This document shows positions 26,239 to 35,548 of a stretch of DNA of 58,074 bases, piece after piece (position 1 is the stretch's first letter; every line of letters starts with the position of its first letter). A program made the translations under genes and the position numbers. This DNA is from DASYML01 sp036399835 (lineage in GTDB: Bacteria; Acidobacteriota; Blastocatellia; Pyrinomonadales; Pyrinomonadaceae), in assembly GCA_036399835.1 (NCBI GenBank), contig DASWMI010000019.1, positions 1-58,074 of the forward strand. Direction: 5' to 3'. Under the pieces are notes generated by a model. It saw only the letters and a program-made list of their open reading frames with translations. It did no database searches and was not told the DNA's origin.

Positions 26239-28482
26239 CTACTTCAAAAATCTATCGAACCAGTCGAGCGTCCTTTCGAGCGCGTCCTGGCGATGACGCG
26301 GCTCGCGCAGGCCGTGTCCCTCGCGCGGGTAGCGGACAAGCACTGTCTCCACGCCGCGCCGTTTTAAGGCCATGTACATCTCTTCGGCCTGCGTGATATG
26401 CACGTCGTTGTCCTGCTCGCCGTGAATCAGCAGGAGCGGCGTTTGCGCCTGCCTGACGTAGCGCATCGGCGACCAGCGCCAGAGCAGGTCGTAATCATCC
26501 CAGGGAAAGCCGCCGAACTCGGCGTGAATCAAATCCTGGTAGAGCGAAGTCGAGTAGAAGCTAATCAGATTACTGACGCTCGCGGCGGCGACGCCAGCCT
26601 TGAACCTGTTCGTCTGCGTGATTATCCAGTTAGTCATAAAGCCGCCGTAAGAGCCGCCCGTGACGCCCAGCCTGTCGGGGTCAATCCATGAAACTCTGCG
26701 GAGGGTTTCATCCACGCCGCGCATCAAATCCTGATAATCGCCGCCGCCCCATTCGCGCAGAGTCCCATCGGAGAATTTCTGCCCGTAGCCGCTTGAGCCG
26801 CGAGGGTTCAGGTAGAGCACTGCGTAGCCGCGAGCCGCGTAAGCTTGAAAGGTCGGGTTAAAGCCCGAGCCGCTCATCCCATGAGGCCCACCGTGCACGC
26901 TCAGGATGAGCGGATAGCGTTGGGTCTCGCGGAAATCCAGAGGCCGCATCAGCCAGCCCTGTATTTCCGTTCCATCGAAACTCCTGAATCTAATCTCTTC
27001 GGGCGCGACAAATCTGTTGGAACGCGTGACCTGCTCATTATGAGTTGAGAGCTGTCGGGCAATTCCCGTGGCCGCAGATTCAAGCCAGACCTCCGTGGGA
27101 TGAGTCGCATCGCTCATCGTAAAGGCCATCTGTGTGACGATTGAGCTGTGCGGAAATTCTCTGGTCGGCGGGATGAGCCTTGAGTTGCTGACGCTAAAGC
27201 TGCCGATTTGAAATGAGTAAGCGGGCGCATCAGCGTGGGCCGGAAATCTTTCGTCAATAAAAGAGCCTGGGATGGGCAAACGGCTGCTGCGCATCCCTCC
27301 CGGCGTCAGGCTCAGAGAAAATTCGAGAATCGTCGCGGTCGGCAGCACGTAAGTATAGATCGTCGTGCGCCCCTGATTATTTGCCAGATAAAAGATGGCG
27401 CGGCTGTCTGTATACCAGCGCGGGCTTCTGGCACGCCTATCCTGTTTGGCATTGAGTTCGCGCCCCGCGCCGCCGCGCGCGTCAATGACCCAGAGGTGCG
27501 CGTCTTCAGCGACGCTGTCAATCGTCGTCAACTCTCTTTTAGTCGCCGTGTAAGCGATCAATTTTCCGTCGGGCGACCAGGCAGGCTCATACTCGCAGCC
27601 TTTCGTCTCCGTGATGCGACGCTCGCGTCCCTGCATGTCAACGGCGAAGATGTCAGAGTTGTTGTTGGCGTCCGGGTCCGCTTCACGGTTGGAGAGGAAG
27701 GCCAGCTCTTTGCCGTCCGGACTCCATGTGATGGCGTGGTCGTAAAATGGACCACGCGTCAACTGCTGCGGCTGGCTCTCCCTGTCCGGAGCTTCGACTT
27801 CAACCAGCCAGAGATGCGTGCGCGCTCGGTCTGCAAAGGAGGTCCGCGATTTATACTGTATGCGGTCAATGACGCGCGGGTCGTCGCGTTGATTCGCCTC
27901 TTCGGTCCTGTCCGTTGGCGCGGTAGCCGCGTTCTCATCTTCACTCGCGGAGATGAAGGCCAGGCGGCGCGAATCAGGCGACCAGGCGAGTGATTCTCCG
28001 GCGTAGGTGATAAAGAAGTTGGTCTCGCGGACGGGCGCGACGAAGCGCGGTCTGCGGTCGGTGAGCGAGACTATCCAGATACCGCTCTGCCCGTCCTTGT
28101 TTGCCATCAAGGCCAGGCGACGGCTGTCCGGCGACCAGCGAGCGCCGCCAGCGTAGAAGCCTGCGGGGAGGAGCGGGACGGGGGCGGGCCGCGTTCTCTC
28201 GATCTGGGTCGCGGAGGTCTCGCGCGTGGCTGGTCCAGCGCCGGACCAGCCGTTGGTCCGGGCCAGCCAGAGCGTCGTCCGCGTCGTGTTGCTTTGCGGG
28301 TCAACAGCCGAGACGCTGTAAACGACCCATTCGCCGTCGGGCGAAATCTGCGCGTCCGCGACGCCCGCTACGCGCAAGGTGTCGGCAGGCGTCATGCCTC
28401 TGCGCGTCTGTCCAAACATCGAAGACGTGAAGAGTGCTATCAGGAAAATAGGTACGGCGAGAGTGCGCGAGAATCTGTTCAT
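26239..28482 (-). CDS. S9 family prolyl oligopeptidase-type serine peptidase
   Basis: Exported peptidase of 747 residues. The ATG at 28482 overlaps the stop of the upstream decarboxylase as ATGA and begins a signal peptide (FSRTLAVPIFLIALFTSSMFGQ), so the longer frame to 28542 is rejected. A seven-bladed beta-propeller of WD40/PD40-like repeats (WSPDSRRLAL, WSPDGKELAF, WSPDGKLIAY) spans about residues 30-470. The C-terminal alpha/beta-hydrolase domain has the nucleophile in GGSYGGFMTNW, the acid in HGEQDNDVH and the histidine in REGHGLREP. It resembles acylaminoacyl- or dipeptidyl-peptidases of the periplasm that degrade peptides. Translation is coupled to the amino-acid decarboxylase, which would use the amino acids released (inference). 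Confidence 0.92.
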   Translation of the reverse strand: MNRFSRTLAVPIFLIALFTSSMFGQTRRGMTPADTLRVAGVADAQISPDGEWVVYSVSAVDPQSNTTRTTLWLARTNGWSGAGPATRETSATQIERTRPAPVPLLPAGFYAGGARWSPDSRRLALMANKDGQSGIWIVSLTDRRPRFVAPVRETNFFITYAGESLAWSPDSRRLAFISASEDENAATAPTDRTEEANQRDDPRVIDRIQYKSRTSFADRARTHLWLVEVEAPDRESQPQQLTRGPFYDHAITWSPDGKELAFLSNREADPDANNNSDIFAVDMQGRERRITETKGCEYEPAWSPDGKLIAYTATKRELTTIDSVAEDAHLWVIDARGGAGRELNAKQDRRARSPRWYTDSRAIFYLANNQGRTTIYTYVLPTATILEFSLSLTPGGMRSSRLPIPGSFIDERFPAHADAPAYSFQIGSFSVSNSRLIPPTREFPHSSIVTQMAFTMSDATHPTEVWLESAATGIARQLSTHNEQVTRSNRFVAPEEIRFRSFDGTEIQGWLMRPLDFRETQRYPLILSVHGGPHGMSGSGFNPTFQAYAARGYAVLYLNPRGSSGYGQKFSDGTLREWGGGDYQDLMRGVDETLRRVSWIDPDRLGVTGGSYGGFMTNWIITQTNRFKAGVAAASVSNLISFYSTSLYQDLIHAEFGGFPWDDYDLLWRWSPMRYVRQAQTPLLLIHGEQDNDVHITQAEEMYMALKRRGVETVLVRYPREGHGLREPRHRQDALERTLDWFDRFLK

Positions 28483-29993
28483 GCTTTTGAATGAGCCGAT
28501 GCGACGGGCCGCGAGTCCAGTTGCTCTTTGAGCAGTTGCCACGCCAGGCGAATGTGCGTCTCGGTCGTGCGTATGTTGCCGATGGCGAGGCGTAGCGTGA
28601 GCCTGCCGTTTAACTTTGTGTGTGAGAGGTAGGCGCGGCCCGTCGCGTTGACGCCATGCATGATGGCTTCGTTGAGCGCGTCCAGGCGCGCTTCGCGTTC
28701 CTCTTCCGCCTCGCCCTCGATTTTCGTAGAGGCGCGAAAACAGACCGTGCTCAAGGGAACGGGCGCGAGCAGTTCCCAGTCAGGCGAGGCTTCAACCAGC
28801 GAGGCGAAGAGGCGCGCGAGGCGGCAGTGCTCGCGTATGCGCGCGATTAAGCCTTCGCGTCCGAAGTAGCGCAGGACCATCCAGAGCTTGAGGGCGCGAA
28901 AGCGTCGGCCAAGCTGTATGCCGTAGTCCATCAGGTTGCGTACCTCTTCGCCCTCTTCCGTGCGCAGGTATTCGGGAACGAGCGAGAAGGCGCGGCGCAG
29001 CATCTCCATACGCCGCGAGTAGAGCACGGAAAGATCGAAGGGCGTAAAGAGCCATTTGTGCGGGTTGGTGACGAGCGAGTCGGCGCGCTCGCAGCCCTTC
29101 ATAATCTTTTGCAGCTCTGGAACAATCGCCGCAGAGCCTGCGTAGGCCGCGTCAACGTGAAGCCAGAGATGATGTGTTTGGCAGAGGTCCGCAATCTCGT
29201 TGACGGGGTCTATGCTGGTGGTCGAGGTCGTGCCGACCGTGGCGACGACGCAGAAGGGCAGAGCGCCCCGCCGTTTGTCCTCTTCAATGGCGCGGGCCAG
29301 GGCCTGCGCGTCCATGCGAAACTCCGCGTCAACCGGAATCTTCCGCAGGCTGCGTTGGCCCAGCCCGAGCGTGATGACTCCCTTCTCGATGGAGGAGTGG
29401 GATTGTTCCGAAGCATAGACACAAAGAAGCGGTAAATCGGTGCGACCGCTCATGCCGTCTTCTCGTATCTTGAGGTCCAGTGCTTCGCGCGCGGCGGCCA
29501 TCGCGTGCATGCTTGCGACCGAAGCCGTGTCATAAATGATGCCGGAAAATTCATCCGGCAGGTTCATCATCTGCCGCAGCCAGTCAAGCGCGACCTCTTC
29601 CAGTTCGGTCGCGGCAGGACTGGTCCGCCAGAGCATCGCTTTGACATCGAAGGCGGCGCTGAGGAGTTCGCCGTAGATGCCGGGCGCGGAAGTCGAGGTG
29701 GCAAAGTAGGCGAAGAAGGCCGGATGATTCCAGTGTGTCAGCGCGGGGACAATCAGTTGGTCCACATCAGCGAGTATGCGTCGCATGTCTTCGCCCGTCG
29801 GCGGAGCATGAGCGGGCAGCTGGCGGCGCAGTTCGCCCGGCTCGACCTGCGAGAGCACGGGGCGCTCTTCGAGTTGTTCCAGGTAATCTGCGATCCAGTC
29901 AATGACCTCGTGGCCGAAGCGCCTGAAATCCTCTGCGCTCATGTCGCCGAGCGGCGGCGCAAAGCCTGATGAAGAGTTTTCCATCTCCTTCAT
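28479..29993 (-). CDS. PLP-dependent aromatic amino-acid decarboxylase family protein
   Basis: Cytoplasmic group II decarboxylase of 504 residues, related to DOPA/tryptophan/tyrosine and glutamate decarboxylases. The PLP lysine is in VTNPHKWLFTPFD, preceded by the cofactor aspartate in LHVDAAYAGS; HWNHPAFFAYFATSTS is the substrate-pocket loop typical of aromatic decarboxylases. The product would be an amine such as tryptamine or phenethylamine; specificity is not decided. First gene of a minus-strand group, coupled by ATGA to an S9 peptidase. The first ATG (29993) lacks a ribosome site; a second ATG at 29984 has AAGGAG too close to it. Confidence 0.9.
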   Translation of the reverse strand: MKEMENSSSGFAPPLGDMSAEDFRRFGHEVIDWIADYLEQLEERPVLSQVEPGELRRQLPAHAPPTGEDMRRILADVDQLIVPALTHWNHPAFFAYFATSTSAPGIYGELLSAAFDVKAMLWRTSPAATELEEVALDWLRQMMNLPDEFSGIIYDTASVASMHAMAAAREALDLKIREDGMSGRTDLPLLCVYASEQSHSSIEKGVITLGLGQRSLRKIPVDAEFRMDAQALARAIEEDKRRGALPFCVVATVGTTSTTSIDPVNEIADLCQTHHLWLHVDAAYAGSAAIVPELQKIMKGCERADSLVTNPHKWLFTPFDLSVLYSRRMEMLRRAFSLVPEYLRTEEGEEVRNLMDYGIQLGRRFRALKLWMVLRYFGREGLIARIREHCRLARLFASLVEASPDWELLAPVPLSTVCFRASTKIEGEAEEEREARLDALNEAIMHGVNATGRAYLSHTKLNGRLTLRLAIGNIRTTETHIRLAWQLLKEQLDSRPVASAHSKA

Positions 29994-30002
29994 AATGCGT
30001 GC

Positions 30003-30008
30003 AGTATA
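30003..30008 (-). promoter_or_regulatory. Possible -10 box just ahead of the decarboxylase
   Basis: TATACT on the minus strand lies only 10 bases before the first ATG (29993). If used, transcription would start near 29996 and the message would be almost leaderless, which fits the missing ribosome site. The -35 is poor. Confidence 0.35.
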
Positions 30009-30051
30009 ACGCGAATCCCGAGGAGTTTCGCAGCGCGGCGCGAAATCAATG

Positions 30052-30080
30052 CTCGACAGGGCAGATGAAATGGGTATAAT
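30052..30080 (+). promoter_or_regulatory. Sigma70-type promoter for the liv transporter operon
   Basis: CTCGAC at 30052-30057 and a perfect TATAAT at 30075-30080 with a 17-base spacer. It leaves a leader of about 190 bases before the substrate-binding protein gene. The leader holds a run of TC repeats near 30200 but no riboswitch that I recognise. Confidence 0.6.
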
Positions 30081-30274
30081 GCGCCTGCATTAAACTTTCA
30101 TCGCCAGCGGGAGTTTGCTCTTCGCAGAACTCGCCGCTATTATGTTGCTGACCACAGCCAGGATGAAGAGCGCCCGGAGGGCAGCGTTCAGCGCGTCTCT
30201 CTCTCTCTCTGTGCGCGAGCTTGATTTTCTAACCCCCGGCTCATCCTGTAGAACGCCACACTTGCGAGGTAAAT

Positions 30275-31609
30275 ATGAGACGTATCTGCTTAGCGCTCGG
30301 ATTGATAGCTGCACTCTTGATGACTCTGGCCTGCGAACGCAGGGGCGGAGACGGCACTACCACCACCAGCGGCGTCATCAAGGTCGGTTATTACGGAGAC
30401 CTTTCAGGACGCACTTCAAACTTCGGAGTCTCGACCAAAAATGGTGTGATGATGGCGGTTGACGAGATCAACAAAGCCGGCGGCATCAACGGTCGGCAGA
30501 TTGAGATCGTCTCCGAAGACGATGAAGGGCGACCGGAAAAGGCCGCGACCGTCGTCACCAAGCTGGTGGACCAGGACAAGGTCATCGCGCTGGTCGGCGA
30601 AGTCGCATCGGGCAACACGCTGGCCGCCGCGCCGAAAGCCCAGGCTTCGCACGTGCCGATGATCTCGCCCTCTTCGACCAATCCGGCTGTGACGCAGGTC
30701 GGCGATTATATCTTCCGTGTCTGCTTTATAGACCCGTTTCAGGGCGAAGTGATGGCGAAGTTTGCGGCGAACACCTTGAAAGCTAAACGGGCCGCCATCA
30801 TGCTTGACTTCAACGCGCCCTATAGCCGCGGCCTCGCAGAATTTTTTGAAGCGAGCTTCGTCAAACTCGGCGGGCAGATCGTCACCAAGCAGGCTTACAC
30901 GCAGGGCGACCGCGACTACAAAGGCCAGCTCACTTCGATTCGCTCAGCCAGCCCGGATGTCATCTACGTCCCAGGCTACTATGGCGAGGTCGGCGTCATC
31001 GCCAAGCAGTCCAAGCAGCTCGGCATCACTGCGCCGCTCCTCGGCGGCGACGGCTGGGACGCGCCGCAGCTCTGGGAACTGGGCGGCGATGCCCTCAACG
31101 GCGATTTCATCTCGAACCACTACTCGGTCGAAGACCCCGCGCCCGCGATTCAAAAGTTTGTCGGCGATTATAGATCGCGCTACGGAATCGTGCCTGATGC
31201 GCTGGCCGCGCTTGGCTACGACGCGATGAAGGTGCTGGCCGATGCGCTGATGCGTGCAGGCTCTACGGATGGTCCAAAACTGCGCGACGCTATCGCGCAG
31301 ACCTCAAACTTTGCGGGCGTGACGGGCAAGATTAGCATTAACGCCGAGCGCAACGCCGTCAAGCCCGCCGTCGTGCTCAAGCTCGAAAGCGGTAAGTACG
31401 TCTATCAGGAGACCATCTATCCTGAAGGAATGACGCCGCCGACTACCGGTGCGTCGCCCGCGACTTCCGCATCACCTGCGACCGGCGCATCGCCCGGGGC
31501 GTCTGCTTCGCCCGCGACGGCGGCTTCACCCGGGGCGAGCGCATCGCCGGCGAGGGGCGCGTCGCCCGCCGCATCACCGAGGGCAACTGGCAGCCCGGCG
31601 GGTCTTTGA
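30275..31609 (+). CDS. Branched-chain amino-acid ABC transporter substrate-binding protein
   Basis: Periplasmic binding lipoprotein of 444 residues, LivK/LivJ-like (Peripla_BP_6). The signal ends LLMTLAC, a somewhat atypical lipobox with the modified cysteine near residue 24. The binding domain begins IKVGYYGDLSGRTSNFGVSTKNG and includes PMISPSSTNPAVTQVGDYIFR, as in family members that bind Leu/Ile/Val or related amino acids. After about residue 388 comes a roughly 55-residue tail of Ala-Ser-Pro repeats (GASPATSASPATGASPG and similar), which is not part of the family fold and is probably a flexible, exported linker. It is first in the operon, with a promoter about 200 bp upstream. Confidence 0.92.
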   Translation: MRRICLALGLIAALLMTLACERRGGDGTTTTSGVIKVGYYGDLSGRTSNFGVSTKNGVMMAVDEINKAGGINGRQIEIVSEDDEGRPEKAATVVTKLVDQDKVIALVGEVASGNTLAAAPKAQASHVPMISPSSTNPAVTQVGDYIFRVCFIDPFQGEVMAKFAANTLKAKRAAIMLDFNAPYSRGLAEFFEASFVKLGGQIVTKQAYTQGDRDYKGQLTSIRSASPDVIYVPGYYGEVGVIAKQSKQLGITAPLLGGDGWDAPQLWELGGDALNGDFISNHYSVEDPAPAIQKFVGDYRSRYGIVPDALAALGYDAMKVLADALMRAGSTDGPKLRDAIAQTSNFAGVTGKISINAERNAVKPAVVLKLESGKYVYQETIYPEGMTPPTTGASPATSASPATGASPGASASPATAASPGASASPARGASPAASPRATGSPAGL

Positions 31610-31714
31610 AGCAGGTCAGGCGCGTTTGCTGGTTAAAGCTCCGTCAGGTTAGCAAGGTTAACGTCTGACGCACGCGAACCCGAAGTCAATCACGCAAGAT
31701 ATGGAAGCTGATCT

Positions 31715-32632
31715 ATGGATACCTTCGTTCAGCAGCTCATCAACGGCCTGACCATCGGCGCAATCTACGCTCTCATCGCGCTCGGCTATACGATGGTCTA
31801 CGGCATCCTGCGCTTAATCAACTTTGCGCACGGCGACGTCTACATGGTCGGCGCTTTTGTCGGCTACTTCCTGGCCCTACAGCTAGGTTTTGCCGCAGGC
31901 CCATCGCTCCTGGGCCTCGCGGTTGTGCTCGTGCTCTCGATGATTGTCGCCGCGCTGGTCGGGATGGCGATTGAGCGCTTCGCCTATCGTCCTGTCAGAA
32001 AGTACGCGCGGATGACGACGTTGATCACGGCCATCGGCGTCTCGCTCTTTATCGAGAACCTTTTCGTCGCGCGGCTTGGCGCAGCGCCGCGAGCCTTTTC
32101 ACAACTCCTGCGCGAGCAGAGCTATACGCTCTTTGGCAACGCCGCCATCTCCAAGTCACAGATACTTATCTTCATGGTCTCGGTCGCGCTGATGCTGCTC
32201 TTGCAGTGGATTATCTACAAGACCAAGGTGGGAACGGCGATGCGCGCCGTCTCGTTCAATCTCAACTCTGCTAAGCTGATGGGCATCAATACGGATGCCA
32301 TCATCTCTTTTACGTTTGCGCTCGGGTCTGCGCTGGCGGCGGCTGGCGGCGTGTTGACGGCGCAGTATAATCCGCAGATTGACCCACTGATGGGTATTAT
32401 CACCGGCCTCAAGGCTTTCGTCGCGGCGGTGCTCGGTGGCATAGGCAATATTCCCGGCGCTGTGCTCGGCGGGCTGCTTATCGGCATCGCCGAAACTTTC
32501 GTCGTCGGCTACGGCATGAACGTTGGCATCCCGACGACGTTCCGCGACGCCGTCGCCTTTGCCATCCTGATTCTTGTGCTGCTGTTTCGCCCGACAGGCT
32601 TGCTCGGCTCGACTGTGCAAGAGAAGGTGTAA
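31715..32632 (+). CDS. livH: Branched-chain amino-acid ABC transporter permease LivH
   Basis: Inner-membrane permease of 305 residues with about eight helices, starting with the family's typical FVQQLINGLTIGAIYALIALGYTMVYG. It includes INFAHGDVYMVGAF and the late LKAFVAAVLGGIGNIPGAVLGG motif that contacts the ATPases. It pairs with LivM to form the translocation pore. It follows the binding-protein gene by about 105 bp and precedes a tandem-word hairpin and livM. Confidence 0.94.
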   Translation: MDTFVQQLINGLTIGAIYALIALGYTMVYGILRLINFAHGDVYMVGAFVGYFLALQLGFAAGPSLLGLAVVLVLSMIVAALVGMAIERFAYRPVRKYARMTTLITAIGVSLFIENLFVARLGAAPRAFSQLLREQSYTLFGNAAISKSQILIFMVSVALMLLLQWIIYKTKVGTAMRAVSFNLNSAKLMGINTDAIISFTFALGSALAAAGGVLTAQYNPQIDPLMGIITGLKAFVAAVLGGIGNIPGAVLGGLLIGIAETFVVGYGMNVGIPTTFRDAVAFAILILVLLFRPTGLLGSTVQEKV

Positions 32633-32638
32633 CAAACG

Positions 32639-32695
32639 AAGTGCTGAGTGATGAGTGAGAAAAGTCTTTAACTCAGCACTCAGCACTCGGTACTT
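32639..32695. repeat. Intergenic tandem-word hairpin (GTGCTGA words)
   Basis: Left arm 32639-32660 and right arm 32671-32695 are imperfect inverted repeats of 7-base words (GTGCTGA, GTGATGA / ACTCAGC, ACTCAGC). The apex is AAAAGTCTTT. It fills the 75-bp gap between livH and livM and lies inside an operon, so it is unlikely to be a full terminator. Confidence 0.65.
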
Positions 32696-32707
32696 ATCAC
32701 TTAATCT

Positions 32708-33814
32708 ATGCCGACACTCCTCAAACGAATACTGGTCGCCGCCGCCATCATCCTTGTGCTCATCGTGGTCAACGCTTTTATGAGCGAGCAGGGTCTGTTC
32801 GGGTTCGGCGCACCGCCCTACTACGCGCGCGTCTTTATGCTCGCAGGCATCAACATCACGCTCGCCGTTTCGCTCAACCTGATTACGGGTTACACGGGCC
32901 AGTTCTCTATAGGTCACGCGGGCTTCATGGCCGTCGGCGCATACTCTTCCGCCTATCTGACCGTCTATCATGCGCAGGTCTGGGAGCGCGCGCTGGCAGG
33001 GATGCTGGGCGGGACGCTGGCCCACGCGCTGATTTTTCTGCTGGCGATTATCGTCGGCGCGCTGGTGGCTGCGCTGGCCGGGCTGCTGGTCGGTATTCCT
33101 TCATTACGACTTCGCGGCGATTACCTGGCAATCGTCACGCTCGGCTTTGCAGAGATTATACGCATCGTCATTCTCAACATTGACAAGGTCGGCGGCGCGA
33201 CGGGCTTCTCGATTCCGGGCTATACAAACTTTCTCTGGGTCGGCGGCTTCGCCATCATCACGGTCCTCGTCGTCTATAATATTGTTCACTCGGATGTCGG
33301 GCGCGCGCTCATCTCTATACGTGAAGACGAGCTGGCCTCGGAGGCTATGGGCATCAACACGACGCGCTACAAGGTGCTCGCCTTTGTGATTAGCTCGGCC
33401 TTCGCGGGCATCGCGGGCGTGCTCTTCGGTCACTACACGCAGTTTCTGAGCACCAACGATTTTCAGTTTATACGTTCCTTCGAGATTATCATCATGATCG
33501 TGCTGGGCGGGATGGGTTCGCTGACCGGCTCAATCCTGGGCGCGCTGGTCATCACGGTGCTGCCGGAAATTCTCAGACAGCTTCCGGGCGACCTCTCCAA
33601 CTACAGGCTGGTCATTTACGCGGCGATGCTCATCATCCTGATGCTGACCCGTCCGCAGGGCATCTTTGGCGGACGCGAGTTTAGCCTTTCCTTTCTCAAG
33701 CGCGCGCAGAAACGGCCCGAAGGCGAAAGCGCGGTCGGCGCATCGGGCGGCGTTCCCATCGCCGAGCGAGAGACGCTGGCTGAAGATCATGATAAAGAGG
33801 TGGAGAACAGATGA
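32708..33814 (+). CDS. livM: Branched-chain amino-acid ABC transporter permease LivM
   Basis: Second pore subunit, 368 residues with 8-10 helices. Family motifs are AVSLNLITGYTGQFSIGHAGFMAVGAY, the cytosolic loop VGIPSLRLRGDYLAIVTLGFAEIIR, and the late IIIMIVLGGMGSLTGSILGA. A hydrophilic tail of about 40 residues after the last helix is longer than usual. The ATGA at the end couples it to livG. Confidence 0.94.
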   Translation: MPTLLKRILVAAAIILVLIVVNAFMSEQGLFGFGAPPYYARVFMLAGINITLAVSLNLITGYTGQFSIGHAGFMAVGAYSSAYLTVYHAQVWERALAGMLGGTLAHALIFLLAIIVGALVAALAGLLVGIPSLRLRGDYLAIVTLGFAEIIRIVILNIDKVGGATGFSIPGYTNFLWVGGFAIITVLVVYNIVHSDVGRALISIREDELASEAMGINTTRYKVLAFVISSAFAGIAGVLFGHYTQFLSTNDFQFIRSFEIIIMIVLGGMGSLTGSILGALVITVLPEILRQLPGDLSNYRLVIYAAMLIILMLTRPQGIFGGREFSLSFLKRAQKRPEGESAVGASGGVPIAERETLAEDHDKEVENR

Positions 33815-34677
33815 GCGGCGCACCTGACCCAAACGCCGTTGACGCGACCAAAGAGCAATCCATCCTAACGGAAACGGCTCGCACGGCACGCAGCCAAAAG
33901 CAGTCTCAGGCGGCGGGCGATGCGGTCCTGCGCACGGACAAATGTACGATTCGCTTTGGCGGGCTGACCGCCGTCAAAGAGTTGGACATGAACGTCCGCG
34001 CGGGAGAAATCTACGGCCTCATTGGTCCAAACGGCGCGGGCAAGACGACTGTTTTCAATCTGCTGACGGGCGTTTACAAACCGACCTCCGGCGAGATTTA
34101 CTTTGAAGGTAAGCGGATTGACGGCCTACGTCCATACGAGATCGCGCGGCGCGGCGTCTCGCGCACCTTTCAAAATATACGCCTCTTTCCCGGGATGTCC
34201 GTTCTCGAAAACGTCTTGACGGCCTGCCACATACACGTCAAGCAGAGTCTTCTTGATGCAGTGCTGCGCACGCCGCGCTTTGCACGCGATGAGCGCGAGA
34301 ACGAAGACTATTGCATGGAGCTACTGAGCATCTTTGATCTCGACCGTTTTAAAAATGAGGGCGGGACGAGTTTGCCCTACGGCAACCAGCGTCGCCTGGA
34401 GATCGTGCGCGCTCTCGCCACGCGCCCGCAGCTTCTCCTCCTCGATGAGCCTGCGGCGGGCATGAACCCTTCGGAGCAGGAGGACCTGATGAGCCTGATT
34501 CATCAGATACGCGACCGCTTCGGTCTGACCATCCTCCTCGTCGAACATAACATGAAGGTCGTGATGGGCGTCTGCGAGCGGATACAGGTCGTGGACTACG
34601 GCAAGTCCATAGCCCTCGGCGTTCCCGAAGAGATTAAGAACGACCCGAAAGTGATTGAAGCCTATCTGGGAGATTAA
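33811..34677 (+). CDS. livG: Branched-chain amino-acid ABC transporter ATPase LivG
   Basis: ATP-binding subunit of 288 residues. A polar extension of about 35 residues precedes the ABC fold, which starts CTIRFGGLTAVKELD. Walker A is GPNGAGKTT, the signature region is LPYGNQRRLEIVRAL (a family variant of LSGGQ), and Walker B is LLLLDEPAAGMNP; ARRGVSRTFQNIRLF is the LivG-specific loop. It overlaps livM by 4 bp. Works with LivF, 100 bp downstream. Confidence 0.95.
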   Translation: MSGAPDPNAVDATKEQSILTETARTARSQKQSQAAGDAVLRTDKCTIRFGGLTAVKELDMNVRAGEIYGLIGPNGAGKTTVFNLLTGVYKPTSGEIYFEGKRIDGLRPYEIARRGVSRTFQNIRLFPGMSVLENVLTACHIHVKQSLLDAVLRTPRFARDERENEDYCMELLSIFDLDRFKNEGGTSLPYGNQRRLEIVRALATRPQLLLLDEPAAGMNPSEQEDLMSLIHQIRDRFGLTILLVEHNMKVVMGVCERIQVVDYGKSIALGVPEEIKNDPKVIEAYLGD

Positions 34678-34678
34678 C

Positions 34679-34769
34679 AGTCCGAGAGTTCGAGAGTCCG
34701 AGAGTCGCGAGTCAAAGACAAGTTTTTTGCTTTTGACTCCAGACTCTCGGACTCTCGGACTCTGAGACT
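34679..34769. repeat. Intergenic tandem-word hairpin (AGTCCGAG words), livG-livF
   Basis: Two 38-base arms, 34679-34716 and 34732-34769, pair with about five mismatches. The left arm is four 8-base AGTCCGAG-like words. The segment 34714-34739 is identical over 26 bases to 37576-37601 in the argR-argG gap, so the two are copies of one element. It almost fills the space between livG and livF. Confidence 0.75.
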
Positions 34770-34779
34770 CCTGAGACTT

Positions 34780-35484
34780 ATGCTCAAGTTAGAAGACATC
34801 TCGGTTAACTATGGCGCTATAGAGGCGCTGCGCGGCGTCTCTATGCACGTCGAGCAGGGCGAAGTGGTGACGCTGATCGGCGCCAACGGCGCGGGCAAGA
34901 CGACGACCTTGCGCACGATTACAGGATTGCTCTCGCCGCGCTCCGGGCGCATCACTTTTGAAGGAGAAGACATCAGCGGGATGGCGACGCACAGGCTCGT
35001 CGCCAAAGGCATCTCGATGTCGCCCGAAGGTCGCGGCGTCTTCGCCAACCTCTCCGTCCGCGAGAATCTGCAGATGGGCGCTTATCTGAAGAAGAACAAG
35101 CGCGAGATTGCCGAAGACATGGAACGCGCCTTCCGTATGTTTCCGCGTCTCAAGGAGCGCGAAGCGCAAAAGGCCGGAACGCTTTCCGGCGGCGAGCAGC
35201 AGATGCTCGCGATGGGCCGCGCGCTGATGTCGCGCCCGCGCCTGCTCCTTCTGGATGAACCCTCGCTCGGCCTCGCGCCGCTGGTCGTTCACACCATCTT
35301 TGAAGCCATTGACGAGATCAGGCAGAGCGGGACAACCATCATGCTCGTCGAACAGAACGCGCACGCCGCACTCGGCCACTCCGACCGCGCCTACGTGCTC
35401 GAAACCGGAGAGATCATCATGAAAGGCGTCTCCAAAGAACTCGCCAACGACCCGCGCATCAAGGAAGCTTACCTCGGCGAGTAA
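34780..35484 (+). CDS. livF: Branched-chain amino-acid ABC transporter ATPase LivF
   Basis: Second ATP-binding subunit, 234 residues, standard length. Walker A GANGAGKTT, signature LSGGEQQMLAMGRAL, Walker B LLLLDEPSLGLAP, and the LivF-typical ISMSPEGRGVFANLSVRENL. Last gene of the five-gene liv operon; argH ends convergently 65 bp further on. The start is close behind the preceding hairpin and has no clear purine-rich ribosome site, so its translation may depend on that structure. Confidence 0.95.
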   Translation: MLKLEDISVNYGAIEALRGVSMHVEQGEVVTLIGANGAGKTTTLRTITGLLSPRSGRITFEGEDISGMATHRLVAKGISMSPEGRGVFANLSVRENLQMGAYLKKNKREIAEDMERAFRMFPRLKEREAQKAGTLSGGEQQMLAMGRALMSRPRLLLLDEPSLGLAPLVVHTIFEAIDEIRQSGTTIMLVEQNAHAALGHSDRAYVLETGEIIMKGVSKELANDPRIKEAYLGE

Positions 35485-35548
35485 GCTACGGTTATCTGGA
35501 ATAGTTATCGGTAACTATTCCGGCAAGGCAAATTCCTGCCCTCTCATC

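Noticed and set aside
32156..33025. 289-residue minus-strand frame opposite livH and livM
   Set aside because: It is opposite two transporter genes and crosses the intergenic hairpin; composition (H, R, D, E, Q rich) is that of a membrane gene read in antisense.
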